The position numbers and the translations under genes were made by a program. The notes beneath the pieces were generated by a model. It did no database searches and was not told the DNA's origin. It saw nothing but the letters and a program-made list of their open reading frames with translations. Positions 8,502 through 17,871 of a stretch of DNA of 64,000 bases are shown piece after piece; the stretch's first letter is position 1, and each line of letters starts with the position of its first letter. Origin of the DNA: Lentimicrobiaceae bacterium (GTDB lineage: Bacteria > Bacteroidota > Bacteroidia > Bacteroidales > Lentimicrobiaceae); NCBI GenBank assembly GCA_020636745.1, contig JACJXH010000006.1, forward strand, positions 199,218 to 263,217, read 5' to 3'.

Positions 8502-11360
8502 ATGAAAAATAGAAATTTACTCATTGGCTTTCTGGCATTAATGTTTGGAGCAGGAGTATTTGTGTTGACAACTTCCGCCACTTTCCGGCAGGTTATCAAT
8601 GCTCCGGCTACCGGCTTTTCGGTTGATGGATTGGCAGATGGCTGGGGATTGCTTTCTCAAATGCGTAACAATCAGACTACGGGTCAGGTAAATCCGGCTG
8701 ATGTTTTGAAAGCAAGGCAACAGGTTGCAGCTTTAAAATCATCCAATGCCATTGGCTTGAATTGGATTTCAATGGGTCCTGATAATTTTGCTGGTCGTAC
8801 CCGTGCTTTAATCCTTGACAATCAGGATGCTTCACGTAAAACAATTTTTACCGGCTCAGTTTCCGGTGGCTTGTGGAAATCAACCACACAGGGTTTAACA
8901 TGGAATCAGATTAATACAGATAATGTGCTCATCAACGTAAGTTGCATGACACAGTCACCTGATGGAGATATTTATGTTGGAACCGGTGAATCATTCGCCA
9001 GCGAGCGTTTTAATTTATTCAGCGGATTTATCGGTCAGGGTATTTACAAATCAACTGATGGAAACAATTTTGTAAAACTGGCTTCCACAAATCCCGGCAC
9101 TTTTAACAATACTCAGGCTGAATGGGCTTTTGTAAACAAAATTGCCGCAGGTACAGGCAATCATGTGTTTGCTGCTACCAATGGAGGTTTGAAATATTCT
9201 GGCGATGGTGGCCAAACATGGACAATGGCCAAAGCCGGTACTGAAGATTTGGCTGCTGCCAGCTCAGATGTTAAAATGGCTTCTGATGGTACAGTTGCTG
9301 CTTCTGTTGGTAACAAGCTTTATATTTCGTCAAACGGTGATGCAAGTAATTTCGTTCTTCGTTCAACAGGTGCTGGTGCCGATAGCCTGCCCGTAAATGG
9401 TTTGTCAAGAATTGAAGTTGCTTTTGCCCCTTCAGATCCTTCGACCATTTATGCCGTATTAATTGCTGATGGTTCTGAAAGTGCTTATTTGCTTGGACAG
9501 CTGCAGGGTATTTATGTTTCTAAAGACAAAGGTTTAACCTGGAGACTTGTGGGCCCTGGTGCTAGTACTGTATTTAATGTTTTTGGCAATGCTGCCAATA
9601 CTGTTCACAGAGGAAATTATGCCGCAAGCGTAACCGTAAGTGAAACCAATCCCGACGAAGTTTATGTTGGAGGTGTTAATGTATGGGAAGGTAAAAAAAT
9701 TCTTGAAACAGGGTTTTATCAATGGCAACTGAAATCATATGGTGATGCAGGTTCTTATATCCATGCCATAGTTTTTGACCCAACCAGACCCGGTACATGT
9801 TATTTTGCATCTGATTTTGGTGTTGGTGCAACCGAAAGCAATTTCTCAGATTTTAAAAACCTGAATCGCAATTATCGTACAGCTATGTTCTACACCGTAG
9901 CATTCGACGATAAAGGCCGTACATTAGGCGGCGCACAGGGTGGTGGCGTTGTTTTCCTTGATAAAGAAGGAAATACACCTGAAACCGGTAACCAGATTCT
10001 TGGTACTTTTGTTGGTGGTTCTGTTGAAATGTCAATGGTAAACCCAACTTCTGTATTTTATTCAGGCACTGGTGGATACATGGTTCGTTCACAGGATTTG
10101 GGCGTTTCAGAAGCCAATGCTTTTGTACCTGATGCTATCGCAAATGCCAATGCCGGTGTATTTATTACTCCATTCCGTTTGTGGGAGAGTTTTAACAATA
10201 GCAATTCACGTGATAGTGTGACTTTTGTTGCCAAACAAAATTATTCAGCAGGTGATGTAGTGATGGTAAAAAGCAAGAATGCTTTCAGTAGCTCGCAAAA
10301 ATTCCCATTCAACTATACTCTTACTTCAAATCTTGCCAATGGCGATTCAATCAGGGTTAAGGATGTCATCTCTACTCGATTCTTCCTGGGCGTAACAAAC
10401 GCTGTTTATATGACCAAAGAAGTGCTTGATTTTGCGATTGAGCCCAAGTTCTTCAAAATCGCTACAATTACCGGTATTCCTACCGCTATGGCTTATTCAT
10501 CAGATGCTAATTACCTGTTTGTTGGTACCAGCGATGGAAAGCTTATCAGAATTGCCAATATTGCACTTGCTTATGACTCTATCAGAGCCGATGTGACCAG
10601 TGCAAGTTGTATCATTTCCAACTCTGTTGTGAAAGATTTTGGAAACCGTTATGTAACTTCTGTTGCAGTTGACCCCAATAATGATAGTCAGGTAATTGTT
10701 ACTTTAGGCAATTATGGTAACAACGAGTATATCTATCGTTCTACCAATGCACTTGCTGAAACGCCTGATTTCAATTCAATTCAGGGCAACCTGCCTGCAA
10801 TGCCGGTTTATAGTGTGCTGATTGAGATGAATAACTCTAATCGCGTAATTATAGGAACTGACAATGGCGTGTTTACAACTGAGTCGCTTGGCGGAAGTGT
10901 AAACTGGACACCTGAAAATGAAGGCGTAGGCGCCTTACCAGTAATGATGATTCGTCAGCAAACAGTTAGTCGTCCATGGATTGACGGTATCACAGGTGTA
11001 AATAACTATGGAGCCATCTATATGGCCACTCATGGAAAAGGAATTTATGAAAACAGGCTTTTTGTTGGAATTGACGGCCCTGAGAACCCTGCTGTGAATA
11101 AGGTTAATAGTCTGCGTGTTTATCCTAACCCAGTAAGTTCTGTTGTTAATTTTAATATGGATTTGGCAGGTTTAACCCCGGTTACCGTTAAAGTTTATAA
11201 CCTTAAGGGCATTGAAGTTAAATCAGTTGAATTCGGTACTTTAAGCCGCGGTGAACATCAGTTGGCTGTTTCAGCTGAAGGACTTTCAAGAGGAACTTAC
11301 CTGCTTCAGGTAATCGCCGGAAATGATGTTAAAACAGCTAAGTTTGTTGTTGTAAAATAA
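8502..11360 (+). CDS. Secreted BNR/sortilin-type beta-propeller protein with T9SS sorting domain
   Basis: 952 residues from ATG 8502, chosen over an upstream in-frame ATG at 8466 because MKNRNLLIGFLALMFGAGVF forms the signal peptide directly. The body contains repeated Asp-box or BNR-like elements (SVSGGLWKSTTQGLTWNQ, GIYKSTDGNNF, YSGDGGQTWTMA, IYVSKDKGLTWRLV), expected to form one or two beta-propellers. The last 80 residues are a type A C-terminal sorting domain (LRVYPNPVSSVVNF through GTYLLQVIAG, ending KFVVVK), which directs outer-membrane passage by the type IX secretion system. Cell-surface or released location is therefore well supported; ligand or enzymatic activity cannot be read from the sequence. 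Confidence 0.92.
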   Translation: MKNRNLLIGFLALMFGAGVFVLTTSATFRQVINAPATGFSVDGLADGWGLLSQMRNNQTTGQVNPADVLKARQQVAALKSSNAIGLNWISMGPDNFAGRTRALILDNQDASRKTIFTGSVSGGLWKSTTQGLTWNQINTDNVLINVSCMTQSPDGDIYVGTGESFASERFNLFSGFIGQGIYKSTDGNNFVKLASTNPGTFNNTQAEWAFVNKIAAGTGNHVFAATNGGLKYSGDGGQTWTMAKAGTEDLAAASSDVKMASDGTVAASVGNKLYISSNGDASNFVLRSTGAGADSLPVNGLSRIEVAFAPSDPSTIYAVLIADGSESAYLLGQLQGIYVSKDKGLTWRLVGPGASTVFNVFGNAANTVHRGNYAASVTVSETNPDEVYVGGVNVWEGKKILETGFYQWQLKSYGDAGSYIHAIVFDPTRPGTCYFASDFGVGATESNFSDFKNLNRNYRTAMFYTVAFDDKGRTLGGAQGGGVVFLDKEGNTPETGNQILGTFVGGSVEMSMVNPTSVFYSGTGGYMVRSQDLGVSEANAFVPDAIANANAGVFITPFRLWESFNNSNSRDSVTFVAKQNYSAGDVVMVKSKNAFSSSQKFPFNYTLTSNLANGDSIRVKDVISTRFFLGVTNAVYMTKEVLDFAIEPKFFKIATITGIPTAMAYSSDANYLFVGTSDGKLIRIANIALAYDSIRADVTSASCIISNSVVKDFGNRYVTSVAVDPNNDSQVIVTLGNYGNNEYIYRSTNALAETPDFNSIQGNLPAMPVYSVLIEMNNSNRVIIGTDNGVFTTESLGGSVNWTPENEGVGALPVMMIRQQTVSRPWIDGITGVNNYGAIYMATHGKGIYENRLFVGIDGPENPAVNKVNSLRVYPNPVSSVVNFNMDLAGLTPVTVKVYNLKGIEVKSVEFGTLSRGEHQLAVSAEGLSRGTYLLQVIAGNDVKTAKFVVVK

Positions 11361-11370
11361 TTGGAGCATG

Positions 11371-11392
11371 GGGCCGGTTAAACTGCCGGCCC
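11371..11392 (+). terminator. GC-rich stem-loop after the BNR gene
   Basis: GGGCCGG (11371-11377) pairs with CCGGCCC (11386-11392) across an 8-base loop, followed by TTGTTT. It is 10 bases after the stop and 31 before the next start, so it may be a partial terminator that lowers expression of the following gene. Confidence 0.6.
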
Positions 11393-11423
11393 TTGTTTAA
11401 ACAGAAATTAATAAATCAGAATT

Positions 11424-12896
11424 ATGAAAAAAATATACCTCTCGGTTCTTGCTTCTCTGGCGTTTCTGATTACCATGGCTTCGCCTGATATCTATACACC
11501 GGAGCTGGTAGCTCCCAACGATAATGCTACAGGTGCAGCCCCCAATGTTGAGCTTGACTGGAATGCAGTTACCGGACAACTTGGCCTGTATTATGAAGTA
11601 CAACTCAGTACCTCTGCAGGTTTTGAAACCCCTGTTGTATTTACAACCGAATTATCAAGTTTCCGCACTTCTAATCTGTTGTTCGGTCAACAATATTATT
11701 GGAGGGTAAGAGCCATTGATAATCAGGGAACATCTGACTGGTCAGTTTCAAGAAATTTCACAGTTATTGTTAAGCCGGTTATCAGAAGACCAAATGATAA
11801 CTCAAGCGGCGCAATGCCCAATGTACAGGTTATTTGGGAAGCCATTGCCGGTATAGGTTTGTTTGATGTACAGTTTGATACTGCCAGTACTTTTAATAGT
11901 CCTGCTTTCCGTGCTATTGCTGTTGCCGGAACCCTTACCCAAACCAATGCTTCAAATTTACTCTTTGCACAGAAATATTTTTTGAGAGTCAGAGCCCGCC
12001 ATGCTGCAGATACCAGTGAATGGTCTGTCACCAGAAGCTTTAATGTTGTTGATGCTTTTGCTCTTAAAAAACCAAACGATAATTCAGTAGACCTTTCACC
12101 TGACGTACAACTGGAGTGGAACAAGATTGACGGTATTGAAAAGTATAATATTTACATGTCAACCGAGTCTGATTTTACTCATTTTGATACTTATGTAGCT
12201 GCTAAGAATCTGTTGAAAACCATTCCAGATACTTTAAAGTTTGGTACTCATTACTACTGGAAAATGGATGCTATTCATGCTTTAGATACCTTGACATCCA
12301 ATCAGTTCAGCTTTACCGTTATAGATAAGGTTGCACTGGGAACTCCTGAAAATAATGCCACCAATGTAGAGTTAGGCACTTTGCTCAAGTGGAATAAAAT
12401 TAGCGGTGTGTTAAATTATAAATTGCAGCTTGCTTCAAATGCGGCCATGAACAACGCCTTGAATTATACAATTGAAGCTACAACCACAGCTGGTCTTGAG
12501 CAATTTAAAGTTCCTGCCAATTTACTTGACAGTGCTGCTACTTATTATTGGAGAGTTCAGGCTTTGAGTAGTAAAGATACCAGTGATTGGAGTGAAACCT
12601 GGAATTTCAGATGCGTAGCTTTAGGTATTGATAATCCTTCACAGTTAGCCGGAATCAGAATTTATCCTGTTCCTGCTGCTTCAAGCGTGAATGTACAGCT
12701 TAAAAGTAATTATACCGGCAAGGCTGTTGTTGCTCTTTTTGACCTGCTGGGTAAAGGCAGAATTGAACGTGAAGTGAATATCACCAACGGCTTGATTAAA
12801 GACTTTCAACTTGGTGAACTTCCCAATGGAGTATATATGCTTCGCACCGAAACTAACGGACGTATTACAACTGCAAAACTGATTGTAAAGAAGTAA
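11424..12896 (+). CDS. Secreted fibronectin-type-III repeat protein with T9SS sorting domain
   Basis: 490 residues with an N-terminal signal (MKKIYLSVLASLAFLITMA). Four tandem domains of about 95 residues follow, each opening with a P-N-D/E-N-A/S pattern (APNDNATGAAPNVELDW, RPNDNSSGAMPNVQVIW, KPNDNSVDLSPDVQLEW, TPENNATNVELGTLLKW) and ending in a YYWRVRA-type strand, the look of Fn3-like modules. The last 75 residues are a type A sorting domain (IRIYPVPAASSVNV, then LPNGVYMLRT, ending KLIVKK). It lies 63 bases after the BNR gene and is likely co-transcribed, so the pair may form one surface assembly. Binding target unknown. Confidence 0.9.
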   Translation: MKKIYLSVLASLAFLITMASPDIYTPELVAPNDNATGAAPNVELDWNAVTGQLGLYYEVQLSTSAGFETPVVFTTELSSFRTSNLLFGQQYYWRVRAIDNQGTSDWSVSRNFTVIVKPVIRRPNDNSSGAMPNVQVIWEAIAGIGLFDVQFDTASTFNSPAFRAIAVAGTLTQTNASNLLFAQKYFLRVRARHAADTSEWSVTRSFNVVDAFALKKPNDNSVDLSPDVQLEWNKIDGIEKYNIYMSTESDFTHFDTYVAAKNLLKTIPDTLKFGTHYYWKMDAIHALDTLTSNQFSFTVIDKVALGTPENNATNVELGTLLKWNKISGVLNYKLQLASNAAMNNALNYTIEATTTAGLEQFKVPANLLDSAATYYWRVQALSSKDTSDWSETWNFRCVALGIDNPSQLAGIRIYPVPAASSVNVQLKSNYTGKAVVALFDLLGKGRIEREVNITNGLIKDFQLGELPNGVYMLRTETNGRITTAKLIVKK

Positions 12897-12913
12897 TTGT
12901 CTGAAACATAAGT

Positions 12914-12957
12914 TAAAAAAACGTCTCTGCTCCCAAATGGCAGAGACGTTTTTTTTA
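12914..12957 (+). terminator. Strong Rho-independent terminator after the T9SS pair
   Basis: ACGTCTCTGC (12921-12930) pairs perfectly with GCAGAGACGT (12940-12949), flanked by seven A before and eight T after, so it could work in both directions. Confidence 0.93.
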
Positions 12958-13213
12958 TGTAAAGTTTTGATTAGGCAATAACCATGCTTAAGTTAATTTC
13001 TTGAGGGAGTGAAGGAAGGGAATTTTGAATATTTCCTGTGCTTTCCGTTTCATTGAATAGAATGAAAGCCAGCATCCCGGTCTGCTGGCCATTACCAGTG
13101 AAGTCCTTTTGCCTATTCATAATCGAAGATATTGAATATTAGCCCAGGGCTTTAAAGTAATGGCTGTTTTTTAATTCGGGATGGGTGCAGGTTGTAAAAG
13201 AAGGCTCCGTAAT
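12958..13213. other. Convergent intergenic remainder
   Basis: Together with the terminator this makes a 317-base gap between convergent genes. The only structure seen is a small stem-loop at 13068-13089 (GCCAGCA/TGCTGGC, 8-base loop). No ORF is supported. Confidence 0.5.
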
Positions 13214-13972
13214 TTAATTGTATCTTTTGCCTAAGCCAAAGCTAACATATAAGGTAAGAAAAAACTGATCAGGTTTCTTAAACGCCATTATTGGCACAGG
13301 TTTGGCATAAACATCAAGTGCAGCACCTACTTCAATTATTTTTGGGCGTTGATTAATTGTGCCAAATTCGATACTAAGTCCTGCTTTGGCGTACGCACCC
13401 GGGTAAGGTTTAAGCTGATTAAAGCCCTTTGTGAAAGAAGCTCTCCCGAAAATATTGTCAGGGAAATGATTGTCCGGATTATACTTTTCAGTTACAGTAA
13501 TGTATCTGAATGAAGATCCGTCGGTGGTTATAATATACAGGTAAACTGGTTTGGTAAAGGCAACGGACAATCCTCCTGAGTAAAAAAGGCGCAGTTCTAC
13601 ACCACCTGAATATGGTTTTCTGTTAAGCTGGTATTGCTGACCAACTCCTGCTCTTAAAATATACATGGCATTCAGCTTGCCATAAATGTAACTTTTTGTG
13701 TTTGTAAAAAACGGGTTGATGGATTTGATTTCTTTGGCATCCTTCATTTCAAGCAGATTGGCTTCAAACATAAATTTATTGAAGACACTCCTGTTTTGTC
13801 CAATCCTGAACTCCAAACCCCAGCCATTAGAATGAATAATGGCACTGCCACTCAATTCCTTTCTGAAGAGTACATTGTCAGCAATACTGTCAAAAGCAAT
13901 ATCATCCTGAGCTTTTAACAAGGACGGTATCAAGCTTAATACAACGATAGAAACAGATAGCAATTTTTTCAT
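13214..13972 (-). CDS. Predicted outer-membrane beta-barrel-like protein, unknown function
   Basis: 252 residues from the ATG at 13972, chosen because MKKLLSVSIVVLSLIPSLLKAQ is a signal peptide; the frame extends 27 codons further upstream without sense. The mature part alternates polar and aromatic or hydrophobic residues, with GVELRLFYSGGLSVAF and AKAGLSIEFGTI near strand-like segments, and ends in FFLTLYVSFGLGKRYN, which suggests a small beta-barrel. I do not recognise a named family. It is a single gene whose 3' end faces the T9SS pair. Secretion is well supported; the barrel is a guess from residue pattern. Confidence 0.75.
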   Translation of the reverse strand: MKKLLSVSIVVLSLIPSLLKAQDDIAFDSIADNVLFRKELSGSAIIHSNGWGLEFRIGQNRSVFNKFMFEANLLEMKDAKEIKSINPFFTNTKSYIYGKLNAMYILRAGVGQQYQLNRKPYSGGVELRLFYSGGLSVAFTKPVYLYIITTDGSSFRYITVTEKYNPDNHFPDNIFGRASFTKGFNQLKPYPGAYAKAGLSIEFGTINQRPKIIEVGAALDVYAKPVPIMAFKKPDQFFLTLYVSFGLGKRYN

Positions 13973-14081
13973 CCTACATGAAAAGAATATGTGTGAAGCA
14001 AAATTACACAAACAATATGCCGGAATCAACAAAAAAAGCCCATGAATGCTCATAGGCGGAATTTAATCAATGGAGTTGAAA

Positions 14082-14210
14082 TTAGCGGTTGCGTTCTACT
14101 TTGTAACGGTTTGATTCTCCGTAAGCAGCGCATTTCTGGCTCGACTGGCATGATGACATAATTATACCCAATGTAAAAACCGCCAACATGATTACAACAA
14201 ATTTTTTCAT
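14082..14210 (-). CDS. Small putative lipoprotein, 42 residues
   Basis: A short frame from ATG 14210 to TAA 14082 encodes a basic start (MKKFVVIM), a hydrophobic stretch and GIIMSSC, where Cys21 could be lipidated. The mature tail of about 20 residues holds one more Cys (QKCAAYGES) and ends in a basic run. Tiny proteins of this shape are common in Bacteroidota genomes. It sits alone between a minus-strand barrel-like gene 109 bases downstream and ung. The lipobox is imperfect (MSS before the Cys), so a small membrane peptide is the alternative. No function can be assigned. Confidence 0.6.
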   Translation of the reverse strand: MKKFVVIMLAVFTLGIIMSSCQSSQKCAAYGESNRYKVERNR

Positions 14211-14322
14211 AATTTTACTCTTTGATAGGATTATATTTTGAAAAATCTATGCCTGACAAAGTTACTAACTAATTATCAGCAATTATATTGTTTATTCACG
14301 AAAACTTTAAAAGTAATACAGG

Positions 14323-15000
14323 ATGGAGCAGATTAATCCTCAGATTGAAGAAAGTTGGAAAAAAATATTGAGTAGCGAATTTGCAAAACCATATTTTGCT
14401 GAACTCAAATCATTCCTTTCGCAAGAAAAGAAGCAATATCATATTTATCCCCCGGGGAATAAAATTTTTGAAGCTTTCAACAGAACTCCATTTGATAAAG
14501 TAAAGGTGGTTTTATTAGGGCAGGATCCATATCATGGGCCCGGGCAGGCGCATGGGCTTTGTTTTTCGGTTCCCTCAGGTGTTGCATTCCCACCTTCATT
14601 AAGGAATATTTTCAAAGCACTCCAAAGTGATTTGGGCGTTTCTATTCCAAATAGCGGTGATTTGTCGAAATGGGCCGATCAAGGTGTTTTGATGATGAAT
14701 GCCATACTGACAGTAAGAGCCCATTCGGCAGGCTCTCACCAGGGCAAGGGTTGGGAACAATTTACAGATTCGGTAATCAGCTTGATTTCTTCACAAAAAA
14801 CGGGCGTGGTTTTTATTTTGTGGGGAAAATATGCACAAAATAAAAAAGTGCTCATCGATACTCAAAAACACTTCATTCTTGAAGCTCCTCATCCTTCACC
14901 TCTAAGCGCTCACAAAGGGTTCTTCGAATGCGCGCATTTTTCCGGTACCAATCTGTTGCTCGAAAATTCCGGAGCTACGCCTATTGACTGGCAACTCTGA
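14323..15000 (+). CDS. ung: Uracil-DNA glycosylase, family 1
   Basis: 225 residues, the normal length for the family. The water-activating loop GQDPYHGPGQAHGLCFSV contains the catalytic Asp, and the minor-groove loop HPSPLSAHKGFF contains the catalytic His. It removes uracil from DNA in base excision repair in the cytoplasm. No operon partner: a small minus-strand gene lies upstream and a porin gene 110 bases downstream with its own promoter. The identification is secure. Confidence 0.98.
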   Translation: MEQINPQIEESWKKILSSEFAKPYFAELKSFLSQEKKQYHIYPPGNKIFEAFNRTPFDKVKVVLLGQDPYHGPGQAHGLCFSVPSGVAFPPSLRNIFKALQSDLGVSIPNSGDLSKWADQGVLMMNAILTVRAHSAGSHQGKGWEQFTDSVISLISSQKTGVVFILWGKYAQNKKVLIDTQKHFILEAPHPSPLSAHKGFFECAHFSGTNLLLENSGATPIDWQL

Positions 15001-15031
15001 CACATCTGGCTGAATTACAGTGTGTAAATAT

Positions 15032-15065
15032 TTTGTTACATATTAGATGTAAATATGTAAATTTG
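15032..15065 (+). promoter_or_regulatory. Bacteroidota-type promoter of the FadL-like gene
   Basis: TTTG at 15032-15035, a 22-base spacer, then TAAATTTG (TAnnTTTG) at 15058-15065, about 45 bases before the start at 15111. Confidence 0.65.
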
Positions 15066-15110
15066 TGCGTTATTTGGAAACAGTTCCATTATTAACCAAA
15101 CAATCAAACT

Positions 15111-16340
15111 ATGCGAAAAATTTCCTTGCTTGTAGCATTTTGTGCCGCTTTAATAAGTGGTGCACATGCCGGAGGTTACCAGGTTGGACTTCACGGACAG
15201 AAACAGATAGGAATGGGCCTTGTTGGAACATCCCTTAGTTTTGACGCCAGTTCGATGTTTTATAATCCCGGAGGGCTCTCTTTTATGAATACGAAGTACA
15301 GTTTTTCGGCAGGTGTCAGTCCTATCCGATCTTTTACTGTTTTTCAGAAAAATGCACCTTCTGACTACACTGCAACTACTGACAACCCGTTAGGAACGCC
15401 ATTTTATTTTTATGGAGGAGTTAAAATTACGGATAAGTTCAGCGCTGGTTTGGCTGTTAATACCCCTTACGGCAACAGTCTTTCATGGGGAAAGGAATGG
15501 GACGGTCGTTTCCTGATTCAGGATTTGTCATTAAAGGCTATTTTTTTTCAACCAACGATTTCGTATAAGTTGAATGACTGGCTGAGTTTAGGAGCTGGAT
15601 TTATTTATGCTACTGGCGATTTTGAGCTGGCAAAGGCTCTTCCTGTGTATGATGCAGGTGGGGAGGGAAGTGTTAAACTGACTGGTTCTACTGCAGAAAT
15701 GGGCTTCAATTTAGGTGCTATGATAAAACCTGATGATAAACTAAGTATTGGAGTCGATTTCAGATCACGGATTAATATGGAGGTTGATGGTGCTGATGCC
15801 ACTTTTAATACACCTGCTTCGTTGGCTGCCAATTTCCCGGCTAAAAACAAGTTCTCTACATCATTGCCTTTGCCGGCTAATCTTGATTTGGGCGCTTCAT
15901 ACCAGGTTAATGATCAACTTATGCTGGCATTAAGCCTGAATTATGTTTTCTGGAATGTTTATGATTCATTAATTTTTGATTTTGAAACCAATACGCCTGC
16001 TTTGCCTGATTCTAAAAATCCCAGGCTTTATTCTAATAAACTGATAGTCAGGCTGGGCGGTGAATATAAAATCAATGAAAAAGTCACCGTAAGAGCTGGC
16101 GGATATTACGATCCTTCACCGGTAAACGAAGATTATTTTTCACCTGAAACCCCCAGCCTTAATAATTTAGGATTAACGGCCGGTCTCTCCTTTATGCCTG
16201 TTGAGAAATTATCGGTAGACCTTTCATTTCTTTATATAATGGGAATGGAAGCTAAGAAGAATTATACTCCCGACAACTTTGGAGGTACATTCAAATCAAG
16301 GGTTTACATACCCGGAATTGGTTTTACTTATAGTTTCTAA
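15111..16340 (+). CDS. OmpP1/FadL/TodX family outer-membrane transporter
   Basis: 409 residues with a signal peptide (MRKISLLVAFCAALISGAHA). The mature N-terminus GGYQVGLHGQKQIGMG and the following DASSMFYNPGGLSFM are the FadL-family signature (hatch segment, then the A-x-x-x-NPA/G motif). The rest is a 14-strand-type barrel ending in GIGFTYSF with a terminal Phe, as outer-membrane proteins usually have. FadL proteins carry hydrophobic compounds such as long-chain fatty acids across the outer membrane. The GDSL lipoprotein gene begins 18 bases downstream, so the two are co-transcribed and may act together on lipid-like substrates. Confidence 0.94.
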   Translation: MRKISLLVAFCAALISGAHAGGYQVGLHGQKQIGMGLVGTSLSFDASSMFYNPGGLSFMNTKYSFSAGVSPIRSFTVFQKNAPSDYTATTDNPLGTPFYFYGGVKITDKFSAGLAVNTPYGNSLSWGKEWDGRFLIQDLSLKAIFFQPTISYKLNDWLSLGAGFIYATGDFELAKALPVYDAGGEGSVKLTGSTAEMGFNLGAMIKPDDKLSIGVDFRSRINMEVDGADATFNTPASLAANFPAKNKFSTSLPLPANLDLGASYQVNDQLMLALSLNYVFWNVYDSLIFDFETNTPALPDSKNPRLYSNKLIVRLGGEYKINEKVTVRAGGYYDPSPVNEDYFSPETPSLNNLGLTAGLSFMPVEKLSVDLSFLYIMGMEAKKNYTPDNFGGTFKSRVYIPGIGFTYSF

Positions 16341-16358
16341 TCGTAAAAGAACTCAACC

Positions 16359-17675
16359 ATGAAATATAGATATATTACATTTCTCTTTCTGCTGGTAACC
16401 GCGGTTTCATGCGAACCAAAAATTGATGATTTTTCTCCATCGGCGGGTTCCGCTGATTTTACCAGATATGTGGCCCTTGGAAATTCGCTAACTGCCGGAT
16501 ATTCAAATGGAGCGCTGTATACCTCCGGACAAAGTTATTCTTATGCCAACCTGATTGCTCAGCAAATGAAACTTGCAGGCGGTGGTGAGTTTGTGCAGCC
16601 CGTTGTTACCAATGAAGATGGATTACTTCCCGGCAAGATGACTTTAGGCGTTTCAACCAATTGTTTGGGTGTTAGTTCATTAGGGCCGGTTTCTGCTGGT
16701 GGAACTCCTACAGGAATTCCGGCAGCTCTTGCACCTGTGGGCTATTCTGTTCATAATTTTGGCGTTCCGGGGGCAAAATCATATCATCTGGTGGCACCTG
16801 GTTATGGAAATCCTGCCGGCTTGGCTACTTTACCTCCAACGGCCAATCCTTATTTTGTCCGTTTTGCTTCTTCACCTGAAACTTCTGTTCTGGCTGATGC
16901 TTTAGCTGTTGACCCGACTTTCTTTTCATTGTGGATAGGCAATAACGATGTTTTGGGTTATTCAACTTCAGGAGGCATGGGAGATGTTATTACTTCCCAG
17001 GATTTGTTTACCGGAGCCCTAAATGGTCTTATTACCGGATTAACAGCCAACGGCGCCAAAGGGGTTGTGGCCAATATTCCAGAAATTACCAGTGCGCCTT
17101 TTTTTACAACAGTACCGTATAACGGACTCGTTTTAACTGATCAGGCACAGGTTGATGCACTCAATATGGCTTATAGTGCGTTGGGTATCAGTTTTCAATT
17201 AGGTCAGAATGCATTTATCATTGCTGATCCATCGGCTCCTGCACATCTGCGCCAGATTAAATCAACCGAATATGTTTTACTTACTGTACCTCAGGATTCT
17301 ATCCGCTGTGCGGGATGGGGAAGTATAAAGCCGATACCCGGTCAATATACCTTGGATGAACTGGAGGTGAGCGCTATTCAAACAGCAACAAATGCTTTCA
17401 ATCAAACACTTAAAACTTTGGCTGAATCTAAAAATCTGGCTTTTGTTGATGTAAATGCCTTCCTCAGGAATGCAAAGACAGGTTTGGTTTATGATGGTAT
17501 CAGATTCTCATTAACTTATGTTACCGGGGGCGTTTTTTCGCTTGATGGAATTCACCTTACGCCACGTGGGAATGCTATTGTGGCTAATTATTTTATTGAT
17601 GTTATCAATGCAAAGTATAACTCAGCCATTCCGCATGTAAATATTGGTGATTATCCGGGACTTGTTTTTCCTTAA
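16359..17675 (+). CDS. SGNH/GDSL-type hydrolase lipoprotein
   Basis: 438 residues with a lipoprotein signal (MKYRYITFLFLLVTAVSC, Cys18). Block I with the nucleophile is YVALGNSLTAGYS (G-N-S-L in place of G-D-S-L), block III is LWIGNNDVLG and block V is DGIHLTPRGNAI with the catalytic Asp and His. The fold is an esterase or lipase of the SGNH superfamily, probably surface- or periplasm-facing and lipid-anchored. Pairing with a FadL-like porin suggests hydrolysis of an ester before uptake, which is inference. It is followed by a strong terminator closing a two-gene operon. Confidence 0.92.
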   Translation: MKYRYITFLFLLVTAVSCEPKIDDFSPSAGSADFTRYVALGNSLTAGYSNGALYTSGQSYSYANLIAQQMKLAGGGEFVQPVVTNEDGLLPGKMTLGVSTNCLGVSSLGPVSAGGTPTGIPAALAPVGYSVHNFGVPGAKSYHLVAPGYGNPAGLATLPPTANPYFVRFASSPETSVLADALAVDPTFFSLWIGNNDVLGYSTSGGMGDVITSQDLFTGALNGLITGLTANGAKGVVANIPEITSAPFFTTVPYNGLVLTDQAQVDALNMAYSALGISFQLGQNAFIIADPSAPAHLRQIKSTEYVLLTVPQDSIRCAGWGSIKPIPGQYTLDELEVSAIQTATNAFNQTLKTLAESKNLAFVDVNAFLRNAKTGLVYDGIRFSLTYVTGGVFSLDGIHLTPRGNAIVANYFIDVINAKYNSAIPHVNIGDYPGLVFP

Positions 17676-17695
17676 CCATTTTATTGTTGATACAG

Positions 17696-17729
17696 AAAGC
17701 GGGAAGTCTTTGCTGATTTCCCGCTTTTT
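17696..17729 (+). terminator. Rho-independent terminator
   Basis: AAAGCGGGAA (17696-17705) pairs with TTCCCGCTTT (17718-17727) over a 12-base loop and runs into T residues, 20 bases after the GDSL gene. Confidence 0.92.
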
Positions 17730-17871
17730 AATGTTGACTTAACAAATTTTAACACAAAACAACGGCATTTGAAATTGTTTACATCTGCTGCTCATTTAAA
17801 GCTATGGTTGAAATAGCTATTTTTGTAATTCTATTTTCTTAAATCAACAGCAATCTTTCAATACGCATTTA

